Origin: Patescibacteria group bacterium
GTDB lineage: Bacteria; Patescibacteria; ABY1; JAGPKW01
Length of the DNA: 29,384 nucleotides
Reading direction: 5' to 3'
Assembly (NCBI GenBank): GCA_021735565.1
Contig: JAIPGT010000002.1
Span: 1 to 29,384, forward strand
The notes under the pieces are model-generated. The model ran no database searches. It was given only the letters and a program-made list of their open reading frames with translations, and was not told the origin of the DNA. Below, one piece after another: positions 1-7,584 of this stretch. Positions within the stretch are counted from its first letter, which is position 1; every line of letters starts with the position of its first letter. The translations under genes were made by a program, and so were the position numbers.

Positions 1-635
1 TAAATGAAAAAACTGCAAAATATTTTTATTTTCAAACAAATTCATACAATAATGAAAATAAAATAGATTCAATTGGTATAGAATTCACAACATCAGGAGT
101 AGCTTTTAATAAAATTAATAAAAAAAGAAAAACATTCTGCCCGATGGGTGCTTGTATGTTATATAAAAAAGAATTAATAGAAGAATTATTGGAAAAACAT
201 AGATATTTTTTTGATGAAGATTATTTTTGTTATGCAGAAGATTTAGATGTTGGTTTTAGATCTTTATTATTAGGATATAAATCAGATTTTATAAATGCAA
301 AAGTTTTACATAAAGGTTCGGCGTCAACCTCAAAAATGAGCGATTTTGCTATATATCATTCATACAGAAATATAGAATGGACAATAAAAAAGAATTATCC
401 AAAAAGTTTTTTAATAAAATATTTTTTCTGGATAAAAATTGCTAAATTAGGAATAATTTTAAATAGTATATATAAAAAAAGATATAAAATATACAAAAAA
501 GCCTATAAAGATGCTAAAAAAGATAAAAAAAATATAAAAAATAAAAGGAAAATAATACAAAAAAGTAAAAAAATAAAAAATAAAGAATTATTAAAATTTT
601 TCACAAAAACATTATATTCACGGGATTATATGTAA
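1..635 (+). CDS. Glycosyltransferase family 2, C-terminal part (5' end outside window)
   Basis: The reading frame is open from base 3 at the left edge and ends in TAA at 633-635, so this is the C-terminal ~210 residues of a longer protein. An inner ATG at 144 is not the true start, because the conserved family sequence begins before it. The visible part matches rhamnosyltransferase-like GT2 enzymes: a Pro-Met-Gly-Ala-Cys-Met-Leu stretch, then Phe-Asp-Glu-Asp-Tyr-Phe, then the acidic Glu-Asp-Leu-Asp motif (usually close to the acceptor or catalytic base), then Leu-His-Lys-Gly-Ser-Ala-Ser. The tail is strongly basic (Lys/Ile/Asn rich) and has a hydrophobic patch, suggesting membrane association. 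It probably adds a sugar to a cell-surface glycan; donor and acceptor cannot be told. No terminator follows directly, but a hairpin with a T-tract lies at 1021-1047. Confidence 0.88.
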   Translation, partial: NEKTAKYFYFQTNSYNNENKIDSIGIEFTTSGVAFNKINKKRKTFCPMGACMLYKKELIEELLEKHRYFFDEDYFCYAEDLDVGFRSLLLGYKSDFINAKVLHKGSASTSKMSDFAIYHSYRNIEWTIKKNYPKSFLIKYFFWIKIAKLGIILNSIYKKRYKIYKKAYKDAKKDKKNIKNKRKIIQKSKKIKNKELLKFFTKTLYSRDYM

Positions 636-671
636 AATAACGTTAATATATAAAAATATGTGAATACACAT

Positions 672-701
672 TGTAGGAACGGGCCATGGCGCGTTCCCAC
701 A
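672..701 (+). repeat. Dispersed palindromic element, copy 1
   Basis: Imperfect palindrome starting TGTAGGAACG and ending CGTTCCCACA, with a GC-rich centre in AT-rich surroundings. Related copies are at 903, 20485, 21231 and 27306. Confidence 0.75.
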
Positions 702-800
702 TGAATCATAAAACAAAACGCATCATATCCAAAAAATCGCACATTAAATTACATCCATTAAACGTGCAAATTATTTAATAAATATTAATTGAATAAATAT

Positions 801-854
801 TGTAGGGGCGCACAGTGTGCGCCCGAATGGCTGGCCATAAAAATTGTGCGCCCG
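801..854 (+). repeat. Dispersed palindromic element, copy 2 (GGGCGCAC subtype)
   Basis: TGTAGG is followed by a perfect GGGCGCAC/GTGCGCCC palindrome at 805-824. A short echo of its right arm (GTGCGCCC) recurs at 846-853. The left flank (740-800) resembles the left flank of the 20485 copy, although the palindrome core is different. Confidence 0.7.
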
Positions 855-902
855 ATATATGAATGTGTATTATATTAAAAAAAATATTAATTAAATAAAA
901 AT

Positions 903-932
903 TGTAGGAACGCGTCGTGGCGAGTTCCCACA
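903..932 (+). repeat. Dispersed palindromic element, copy 3
   Basis: Runs TGTAGGAACGCG...CGAGTTCCCACA and closely matches copy 1, with a few arm mismatches that suggest decay. Confidence 0.75.
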
Positions 933-1019
933 TAAATTATAAATAAAACAATATTTTCCAAAAAATTCATCTCAATTTAATCCCAAATTAATATAAATTT
1001 AATATTTATCACATAAAAT

Positions 1020-1047
1020 TAAGACAAGAAAAATTGTCTTATTTTTT
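1020..1047 (+). terminator. Hairpin with T-tract directly before the PLD-like gene
   Basis: An 8-bp stem (TAAGACAA/TTGTCTTA) with a 6-nt A-rich loop is followed on the + strand by six T. It has the shape of a rho-independent terminator, weak because the stem is AT-rich. The T-tract touches the ATG at 1048. It could end transcripts from the glycosyltransferase or attenuate the gene behind it. Confidence 0.5.
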
Positions 1048-2202
1048 ATGAATATTATAAAAAAAGAAATAAAATTAAAAAAATTAATAGAAATATTAAT
1101 TCTAATCATAATATTCTCTCTACCTTTTTTATTTCTAAAAAATACATCATTAAAATCTAAAATAGAAATAAATAATTTAGAAAAAAGCAATTTATATACC
1201 CTTCCAGAAGAAAATGGTGAAAAAATTTTAATAAATTATCTAAATTTAGCAAAAGAAGAAGTAAATATAAATATTTATTTATTCTCAAATAAAAAAATAA
1301 TAGAAAAAATTAAAAATCTTGCTAAAAATAATGTGAAAATAAATATAATAATAGAAAAAGAACCATTTGGGGGTGGATATTTAAATTATAAAACCGTTTC
1401 AGAATTAAGCAATATAAAAAATATAGAAATAAAAAATATAATAAATATATATTCCTTAAATCATGCAAAATATATAATAATAGATGGTAAAATAAGCATA
1501 ATCATGACATCCAATCTTACAGGCTCGGGACTGAATTCATCAAGAGATTTTATATTTGTAACAAAAGATAAAGAAATAACAAAAAGTTTGAATAATTTAT
1601 TTAAAAGTGATTTTGAAATTAAATATTTTTGGGAAAGAAATCTTCCAGAAAATCTAGTTGTAAGCCCTATAAATTCTAGAAAAATATTAGAAATTCTAAT
1701 TAAAAATGCTAAAAATAGACTAGAATTATATGCTGAAAATTTTAATGATGAAAGAATAATAAATTTATTAAATAAAAAAAGTGAAGAAAATGTAAAAATA
1801 AAAATAATTTTATCAGAAGATATATCTTCAAATAAATACACTATAAAGAAGTTTAATAAAAATATAGAAACAAAATTAATCAAAAAACCCTACCAGCATT
1901 CAAAAGTAATAATAGTAGATAAAAAAATATTATATATAGGATCGATTAATTTTTCTATGCAAAGCATGGATCAAAATAGAGAAGTCGGAATTATATTGAA
2001 AGAAAAAAAATTTATAAAAAGAATAGAAGATATTTTTGAAAAAGATTGGAATAATATTTTATCTATTGAAATAATATTCAATAATTTCATAAGCCACATC
2101 CATAGCAGTCTCACTTCCCTCTCCACCTTCTTCAATAAGAATTACAAAAGCAAACTCGGGATCATCATATGGCCCAAATCCTACAAGCAAAGCATTATTT
2201 AA
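1048..2202 (+). CDS. Membrane-anchored phospholipase D-like protein (two HKD motifs)
   Basis: 384 residues. An N-terminal hydrophobic helix (about residues 13-31) anchors the protein; the rest is probably extracytoplasmic. Two PLD half-domains each carry a catalytic HxK(x)4D motif: H139/K141/D146 followed by Thr-Ser-Asn-Leu-Thr, and H284/K286/D291 followed by Gly-Ser-Ile-Asn-Phe-Ser. The family includes phospholipases, cardiolipin-synthase-like transferases and nucleases such as Nuc; the substrate cannot be told. The usual family end (Asn-Arg-Glu-Val-Gly and a short helix) is reached near residue 335. Residues 338-384 are read antisense to the PBP2 gene and look like non-conserved read-through. 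The start is unusual: ATG follows a terminator-like T-tract with no ribosome binding site, but no other in-frame ATG precedes the first HKD motif. Confidence 0.85.
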   Translation: MNIIKKEIKLKKLIEILILIIIFSLPFLFLKNTSLKSKIEINNLEKSNLYTLPEENGEKILINYLNLAKEEVNINIYLFSNKKIIEKIKNLAKNNVKINIIIEKEPFGGGYLNYKTVSELSNIKNIEIKNIINIYSLNHAKYIIIDGKISIIMTSNLTGSGLNSSRDFIFVTKDKEITKSLNNLFKSDFEIKYFWERNLPENLVVSPINSRKILEILIKNAKNRLELYAENFNDERIINLLNKKSEENVKIKIILSEDISSNKYTIKKFNKNIETKLIKKPYQHSKVIIVDKKILYIGSINFSMQSMDQNREVGIILKEKKFIKRIEDIFEKDWNNILSIEIIFNNFISHIHSSLTSLSTFFNKNYKSKLGIIIWPKSYKQSII

Positions 2203-3966
2203 AGATCCAGCAACTTGCGCTGTTCCTGTTTTTGCTGCAAGATCTTTATTTAAACTATTTAATCTAACACAAGTCCCTGAAGTAACTGCCTTTTTCATTC
2301 CCTGTCTTATAACAGAAGTATTGTAATCATCAAAAATATTAGAAATTATAACTTGATCCTCATATTTATAAATCAAATCTCCATCTTGAGAATAAACAGA
2401 ATCTAAAAAATGAGGAACAAAATTTTTCCCTTCTTTAGCAAAATAAGAAACATAATTTACTATTTGAATTGGAGTAAGTAATAAATCTCCTTGACCAATT
2501 GAAGTATAATAAGTATTTCCTAAAGTCCAAGATTCTCCTTTTACTTCTTTTTTCCATTCTGGAGTTGGCGTAAATCCAGTAATTTCATAACTAAGATCTA
2601 TTCCAGTTTTTTGGTCCAATTTTAATAAATCAAAATATTCATTCATTTTTGCTATTCCAAGCCCCTTAAATTCTTTATGTCCCCCACCAACATAATAAAA
2701 ATAAATATTAGAAGAACGAGCAATTGCATCATAAATATTCATATATCCAAGCCCAGTAGATTCCCAACTTCTATAATAATAGAAAACATTAGGATTATAA
2801 ATATTTACAACTCTTATATATCCCTTATCTTGGATTACAGTATTTGTTGAAATAATATCTTCTTCTAATCCTATAGCTCCCATAACAATTTTAAAAGTAG
2901 AAGCGGGCGCATATCTACCTGAAATAGCCCTATTTAACATAGGGTTATTTTCATCATTTAAAGACTTAGTTATTTCTTCATTATTTTTTAAAGAAAAATC
3001 ATTACTTGAAAAAGTTGGCATAGAAACCATTGATAAAATAGAACCATCATCTGGATCTAAAAAAATAACAACACCCTTTTCTAAATCATTTTCATCTAAT
3101 ACTTTTTTCAAAACTTCTTCAGATTTTTTTTGTAAATCATAATCAATAGTCAATTTTAAATTATATCCGGATTTTGGCTCTGAAGTAGAAATAATATTAT
3201 TTTTATAACCCAAAGAATCAACTTCATATCTTTCCAAACCTAATTCACCTCTTAAATAATCTTCATAATAAAGCTCTATTCCATAATCTCCAATAGTATC
3301 ATCCGGTAAATATTCTTCTTTATTCTTTTCATATTTTTCAGGAGAAATAGATGAAACATATCCTAAAATATGAGAAAGGGAATCTAAATCATCATATTTT
3401 CTATAATAAGAAGATTCTAAATAGAAACCAGGAAAATCTTTTATTTTGATATTAATATCTAAAGCCAAAGAAGAATCATAAATTTCTTTTATTAATTTTT
3501 TATCTATATAATCAGCAAAAGAAATTTTAGAAACTTCATCTTCAGATAATCCTAATTCATTAATTAATCTTTCTTTTAATACAATTAATTCATTTAAATC
3601 ATCTGTAATATAATAAGGAATATAATACAATTGAAATTTGGGTATATTATAAACAAGTTTATTAAAATCTTTATCATAAATAATTCCCCTTTTTGGTTTT
3701 ATATAAGATTCTCTTTCTCTATTTCCATAAGATAAAGAATTAAAATAATCAAATTTATAAGTTTGTAAATAAAATAATCTAAAAAATAAAATAATAATAA
3801 AAAAAATACATAAAAAAATAGCAAAAATATAAGAAAAATAAGGAATTTTATTTATATTATCTTCTTTTTTTAAAAAAAAATGTACACTCTTTGAGAGAAT
3901 TTTATTATCAGAATAAGATTTTATAAAAACATCATCCTTTTTATGTTTTTTTCGGAAAAAATTCAT
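2059..3966 (-). CDS. mrdA: Penicillin-binding protein 2 (peptidoglycan D,D-transpeptidase, elongation type)
   Basis: Cross-links peptidoglycan during side-wall growth and works with MreB/C/D. A cytoplasmic Lys-rich N-terminus precedes one membrane helix (about residues 45-67). Then comes the PBP dimerisation domain, with an Arg-Gly-Ile-Ile-Tyr-Asp motif near residue 93, and the transpeptidase domain. All three active-site motifs are present: STFK (S356 nucleophile, K359), SSN (418-420) and KTGT (from 579), followed by a normal C-terminus. The length (635 aa) is normal. I chose ATG at 3966; an in-frame TTG at 3975 would add three residues. The start overlaps the mreD end by 26 nt, so the two genes are probably translationally coupled. 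This is the last gene of the mreB-mreC-mreD-PBP2 operon. Its 3' 144 nt are overlapped by the convergent PLD-like frame. Confidence 0.96.
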   Translation of the reverse strand: MNFFRKKHKKDDVFIKSYSDNKILSKSVHFFLKKEDNINKIPYFSYIFAIFLCIFFIIILFFRLFYLQTYKFDYFNSLSYGNRERESYIKPKRGIIYDKDFNKLVYNIPKFQLYYIPYYITDDLNELIVLKERLINELGLSEDEVSKISFADYIDKKLIKEIYDSSLALDINIKIKDFPGFYLESSYYRKYDDLDSLSHILGYVSSISPEKYEKNKEEYLPDDTIGDYGIELYYEDYLRGELGLERYEVDSLGYKNNIISTSEPKSGYNLKLTIDYDLQKKSEEVLKKVLDENDLEKGVVIFLDPDDGSILSMVSMPTFSSNDFSLKNNEEITKSLNDENNPMLNRAISGRYAPASTFKIVMGAIGLEEDIISTNTVIQDKGYIRVVNIYNPNVFYYYRSWESTGLGYMNIYDAIARSSNIYFYYVGGGHKEFKGLGIAKMNEYFDLLKLDQKTGIDLSYEITGFTPTPEWKKEVKGESWTLGNTYYTSIGQGDLLLTPIQIVNYVSYFAKEGKNFVPHFLDSVYSQDGDLIYKYEDQVIISNIFDDYNTSVIRQGMKKAVTSGTCVRLNSLNKDLAAKTGTAQVAGSLNNALLVGFGPYDDPEFAFVILIEEGGEGSETAMDVAYEIIEYYFNR

Positions 3967-4486
3967 AATAATCAACTTTAATATGGGGTTTAAAAATAAA
4001 AAATATTATTAAATAAAAAATAATAGAAAATAAAAATTGAATAAATAAATTAATATCTAAAACAAAGTTTTCATAAAATCCTATTTTTAATAATATAAAT
4101 AATGATAAATAATATAAAAATAAAAATATAGAAAAAGAAGTAAAACTAAATAAAAAAAGCCTAATTATAGTTATTTCTGGATGTATTTTCTTTTTTAAAA
4201 ACAAAATAATTTTAGTCCATAAAACAAATAAAAATATATGAAATATAAAATGAAAACTAGAAAATATACCATTCAAAAATCCAAAAATAATAGCAGTGTA
4301 ATATAAAATTTTATTATTATCAGAATTTAAACATAAAAGTAAAAGAATAAAGGTAAATAAATTAAAACTCAAAAAAGAAAAATTTAAATTATTTATAAAA
4401 CCAATTTGAATAAAAAAAGAAGATAATATAAAAGATACTATAATAAAATTATCTAAAATTTTCTTCAAAGTAGCATGTTTTATCAT
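3941..4486 (-). CDS. mreD: Rod shape-determining protein MreD (divergent)
   Basis: 181 residues, almost wholly hydrophobic, with about five or six membrane helices and a short basic N-terminus. Sequence alone would not identify it strongly, since MreD is poorly conserved. Its place between mreC and the PBP2 gene, its size and its topology fit MreD well. MreD is an inner-membrane partner of MreC in the elongasome. ATG at 4486 overlaps the mreC TGA (ATGA, 4-nt overlap), which suggests translational coupling. Its 3' end overlaps the PBP2 gene start. Confidence 0.85.
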   Translation of the reverse strand: MIKHATLKKILDNFIIVSFILSSFFIQIGFINNLNFSFLSFNLFTFILLLLCLNSDNNKILYYTAIIFGFLNGIFSSFHFIFHIFLFVLWTKIILFLKKKIHPEITIIRLFLFSFTSFSIFLFLYYLSLFILLKIGFYENFVLDINLFIQFLFSIIFYLIIFFIFKPHIKVDYYEFFPKKT

Positions 4487-5280
4487 TTTTTAGGTATAAT
4501 TACTGATAAAATTTCAAAATAATCATTATTAATATATGGATCTATATAAACATCTTGAAAAAAATCATTATCGTTATAATAAATAGAAGAAATTTCACCT
4601 ATAACTAGACCATAAGGAATATATTTTTCAATTCCGGAAGTAATAACAATATCTCCTTCAGATATATCAGTATCTATTGATACATAATTAAATTTTAAAG
4701 CCAAATCATAATCTCCTGCTACAACACCCAAATTTTTATCCATCCCTAAAACCGTAGATGCTATATTACTATCATTTTTTGAAATTAAAGAAACAAAAGA
4801 AGTATATTCAGAAACTTCTTTAATTTTTCCAACTAAAAAACCATTTTTGTAAACAACTGGGTATCCGATATCAATACCATTTTTACTACCAAGATCTATA
4901 GTTAAGGTATTAGATTCAAATTGATCTTTTGAAATAATTTTTGCAAATTCAAAATTATAATCTTTTTGTTCTAAATAAGATAAACTTTCATCAAAAATAA
5001 CAGATTCTTTTATTTTATCTTTTAATGCTATATTTTCTAATATTAATTTTTGATTTTCTGATTTTAAATTTTTATTATCTAAAATTAAAGAATTAAAATT
5101 TGAAAAAAAATAAGAATTATCATTAATATCAAAAGCTAAAGATGCATAATTAGAAATTATAGGTGAAGTTATTTTTTTAAAAAAATTAAATGGAAAATTT
5201 ATAAAATTAGGCTTTATAAAAAAAATAAAAACTAAAGCAATAATTAAAGTAAAAAATATTGTATAATGAGTATTTTTCAT
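4483..5280 (-). CDS. mreC: Rod shape-determining protein MreC
   Basis: 265 residues. A membrane helix near residues 7-23 is followed by a coiled-coil segment of about residues 60-95 rich in Lys/Glu/Leu/Asn. Two beta-barrel-like domains then carry the family pattern: Gly-Ser-Lys-Asn-Gly-Ile near residue 132, Val-Gly-Lys-Ile-Lys-Glu-Val, Gly-Val-Val-Ala-Gly near 190, and Gly-Asp-Ile-Val-Ile-Thr-Ser-Gly near 213. MreC is the extracytoplasmic scaffold that links MreB, MreD and PBP2. It ends in TGA, overlapping the mreD ATG. Its ATG shares one base with the stop of the upstream mreB-like gene (TAATG). Confidence 0.95.
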   Translation of the reverse strand: MKNTHYTIFFTLIIALVFIFFIKPNFINFPFNFFKKITSPIISNYASLAFDINDNSYFFSNFNSLILDNKNLKSENQKLILENIALKDKIKESVIFDESLSYLEQKDYNFEFAKIISKDQFESNTLTIDLGSKNGIDIGYPVVYKNGFLVGKIKEVSEYTSFVSLISKNDSNIASTVLGMDKNLGVVAGDYDLALKFNYVSIDTDISEGDIVITSGIEKYIPYGLVIGEISSIYYNDNDFFQDVYIDPYINNDYFEILSVIIPKK

Positions 5281-6299
5281 TATCTAATTTTATTTATAAC
5301 TAAAGAATATTCATCCATTTTACCAATTAAAATTCCAAGCCCTCTAATAACTGATGTAGCTGGATCATCAACAACATACATATCTAATCTTACTAAATTT
5401 TTTAATTTCTTTTTATAATTAAAAAGCCTAGAAGAATCCCCTGAAAGCATTATTCCTTTTTCATAAATATCAGATAATATTTCAGTAGGAATATTCTCTA
5501 AAACTAGCTTAATATTTTCTGCTATTATTTCAATATATTTTTCAGTAGCAAAAACTATATCAGCAATTCTAATATTCACTTGCTTAGGCATACCTGTTGA
5601 AACATCCCTCCCCTTTATAATAACATCTTTTTCTTTATCAGAAGAACTTAAACTTTTTTTTAATTTTTCTGCCATAAGCTCACCAATGGCAATAGAATAA
5701 TTATTTTTTATTTGAGAAATTATAGAATTATCAATATCATAACCACCAATATTCAAAGATTTGGAATATATAATTCCACCAGTTGAAACTGCTGCAATTT
5801 CTAATTTAGAAGAACCATATTCAACAATCATATTACCAACAGACTCTAAAACATCACATCTACTAGCAACAGTAGCTGCAATAACTTTAGGAACTGAATA
5901 AACTTTTTTCATACCAACAGAAAATAAAATATCTTCAAAAGATTTTTTTTGAACTTCTGTCATATCTAAAGATATAGCTACTAAAGCTTCATAACCAAAT
6001 AAATTACTATATTTTTCCCTTATTTCTTTAAAATAATGATTTAGTAAAGCTTGCATAGCTTCAAAATCATAAATTACTCCATTTAGAACTGGCTTTATAA
6101 TTTTGATATAAGGAGGAACTCTTCCAGACATTTCTTTAGCTTCTTTTCCAATAGCAAAAACAGAGTCATTTTTTGTATTGACAGCTATATAAGTATAATC
6201 AGAAATGACGATCCCCTTATCTTCAAGATAAAAATAAATCTTTTCAGAACCTATATCAATTCCAATTTTTTTAGGTTTAAAAAAATTATCTAAAAACAT
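5280..6299 (-). CDS. mreB: MreB-like actin homologue with degenerate nucleotide-binding motifs
   Basis: 339 residues, normal MreB length and clearly alignable along its whole length. Recognisable stretches are Lys-Pro-Val-Leu-Asn-Gly-Val-Ile near 69, Thr-Glu-Val-Gln-Lys-Lys near 114, Ile-Gly-Gly-Tyr-Asp-Ile-Asp near 184 and Gly-Arg-Asp-Val-Ser-Thr-Gly near 230. The ATP-site motifs are altered. Phosphate-1 reads DIGSEKI (15-21) where DLGTANT is usual. Phosphate-2 reads EYGSSKLE (160-167) where DIGGGTTE is usual. The adenosine motif reads SGDSSRL (286-292) where TGGGA is usual. The gene heads the mreC-mreD-PBP2 operon, so it presumably acts in the elongasome, perhaps as a filament partner that does not hydrolyse ATP. 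A near-canonical MreB lies at 24071-25072. Confidence 0.88.
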   Translation of the reverse strand: MFLDNFFKPKKIGIDIGSEKIYFYLEDKGIVISDYTYIAVNTKNDSVFAIGKEAKEMSGRVPPYIKIIKPVLNGVIYDFEAMQALLNHYFKEIREKYSNLFGYEALVAISLDMTEVQKKSFEDILFSVGMKKVYSVPKVIAATVASRCDVLESVGNMIVEYGSSKLEIAAVSTGGIIYSKSLNIGGYDIDNSIISQIKNNYSIAIGELMAEKLKKSLSSSDKEKDVIIKGRDVSTGMPKQVNIRIADIVFATEKYIEIIAENIKLVLENIPTEILSDIYEKGIMLSGDSSRLFNYKKKLKNLVRLDMYVVDDPATSVIRGLGILIGKMDEYSLVINKIR

Positions 6300-6367
6300 T
6301 AAAATTTATATTAATTAGATTATAAATAAAATAATCTAAGTATAATCTAGCAAAATAATAAATTAAT

Positions 6368-7582
6368 TTAAAGTGAAAGTAACTGAATTTCTTTTTCAGA
6401 TCTTTTTTTGAGCTCAAATTTACCCTGTTCTACTGTTTTTTTAGAAATAATAATTCTATAAGTAGCACTTATTAAATCGGCATCTTTTAATTTACTTCCC
6501 GTAGATTCATCTCTATCATCAAATAAAACTTCTTCCCCTTTTTCTAAATAGGTTTTATAGAGCTTATTAGCTTCTTTTAAAACTTCTTCATCATTTCCAA
6601 TAGGAATAATATGATATTTAAAAGGGGTAATTTCTTCTGGCCAAATTATACCAGAATCATCATGCAAAACTTCAATAATAGTACCCATAACTCTACTACT
6701 TCCAATACCATAACAACCCATATATACTAAATTTTCTTTATTATCTTCATCTAAATACTTTACAGAAAAAGGTTCAGAAAATTTTGTTTTTAATTTAAAT
6801 ATATTTCCAACTTCAATTGCTTTTTCTTTTCTAAAATCAGAAGACCCACAAATAGGACAAACTTTTTGCTCCTCGATTATTTCATCATTAATAGCAATAT
6901 TGCATTTATCACAAATATAAATATTATCTTCTCCAAATTCAGAAAGAGTTTGAAACTCATGAGAATATTTAGAAAAAGTTCCACCTGAGGCATAAGTTAA
7001 ATAAGTAATATCAGAAATACCTAATCTTTCATATATTTTTTTATAAGAATTCAAAACTATTTCATAATATGAATTTAAATCATCTTCATTTTTTGAAAAA
7101 GAATATAAATCTTTCATTCTAAATTCCCTCCCCCTTAAAATACCAGACTTAGCTCTTTTTTCATCTCTAAATTTAGTTTGTATTTGATAAACAGAAATGG
7201 GAAGATTTTTATATGAAGATATAAATTCAGAAATAAGTGGAGTAACAATCTCTTCATGAGTAGCTCCTAGTGAATATTCATTTCCTGTTTGTGATTTTAA
7301 TTTAAAAAGAACATCAAAACTATCCCATCTTTCAGTTTTTAATAAATTATCTTTGGGGATAAGTGCAGGCATTAAAACCTCAGAAGCATCGATTTTATTC
7401 ATTTCTTCTCTAATAATATTTTCAATATTAGAAAGTACCTTTAAACCAAGCGGTAAAAAAGTATAAACTCCTGAAGCTTCTTTTTTTATATAAGAACCCT
7501 GAATTAATAATCTAGCATTCAAAGAATCTTCGTCTTTAGGAAAATCTTTTTTTATTTTGTAAATTAATTTTGATTGCAACAT
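6368..7582 (-). CDS. proS: Prolyl-tRNA synthetase, compact form without the editing insertion
   Basis: Class II aminoacyl-tRNA synthetase that charges tRNA-Pro with proline. At 404 residues it is far shorter than the ~570 of common bacterial ProRS. Motif 2 (Arg-Asp-Glu...Gly-Arg-Glu-Phe-Arg-Met-Lys-Asp) lies at about 139-160 and motif 3 (Gly-Ile-Gly-Ser-Ser-Arg) near 292-297. A C-terminal anticodon-binding domain has Phe-Asp-Asp-Arg-Asp-Glu-Ser-Thr-Gly-Ser-Lys. The INS editing domain that normally sits between motifs 2 and 3 is missing; in its place is a short segment with two CxxC pairs (C224/C227, C242/C245), a likely zinc ribbon. Two bases separate its start from the rseP stop, so it is probably in the same transcript. 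Confidence 0.95.
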   Translation of the reverse strand: MLQSKLIYKIKKDFPKDEDSLNARLLIQGSYIKKEASGVYTFLPLGLKVLSNIENIIREEMNKIDASEVLMPALIPKDNLLKTERWDSFDVLFKLKSQTGNEYSLGATHEEIVTPLISEFISSYKNLPISVYQIQTKFRDEKRAKSGILRGREFRMKDLYSFSKNEDDLNSYYEIVLNSYKKIYERLGISDITYLTYASGGTFSKYSHEFQTLSEFGEDNIYICDKCNIAINDEIIEEQKVCPICGSSDFRKEKAIEVGNIFKLKTKFSEPFSVKYLDEDNKENLVYMGCYGIGSSRVMGTIIEVLHDDSGIIWPEEITPFKYHIIPIGNDEEVLKEANKLYKTYLEKGEEVLFDDRDESTGSKLKDADLISATYRIIISKKTVEQGKFELKKRSEKEIQLLSL

Positions 7583-7584
7583 AT

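Larger units (their letters stand above)
636..1047. other. 412-nt intergenic region with three palindromic repeats and a terminator-like hairpin
   Basis: I see no plausible gene here. The region holds three members of a dispersed palindromic family (672-701, 801-825 with a partial echo at 845-854, and 903-932). A terminator-like hairpin lies at its right end (1020-1047). The GC-rich palindromes stand out sharply from the AT-rich background. Bases 740-800 are similar to 20427-20484, so the repeat unit may be longer than the palindrome itself. Confidence 0.7.

Noticed and set aside
672..932. CRISPR array
   Set aside because: The palindromes are not regularly spaced, differ in sequence, and are scattered over the whole window. 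No cas genes are seen.
4483..4486. UGA recoded as Gly or Trp, as in Gracilibacteria/SR1
   Set aside because: Genes end at UGA in the correct places (mreC, the GT4 gene at 19270), reading past UGA is never needed, and RF2 is present.
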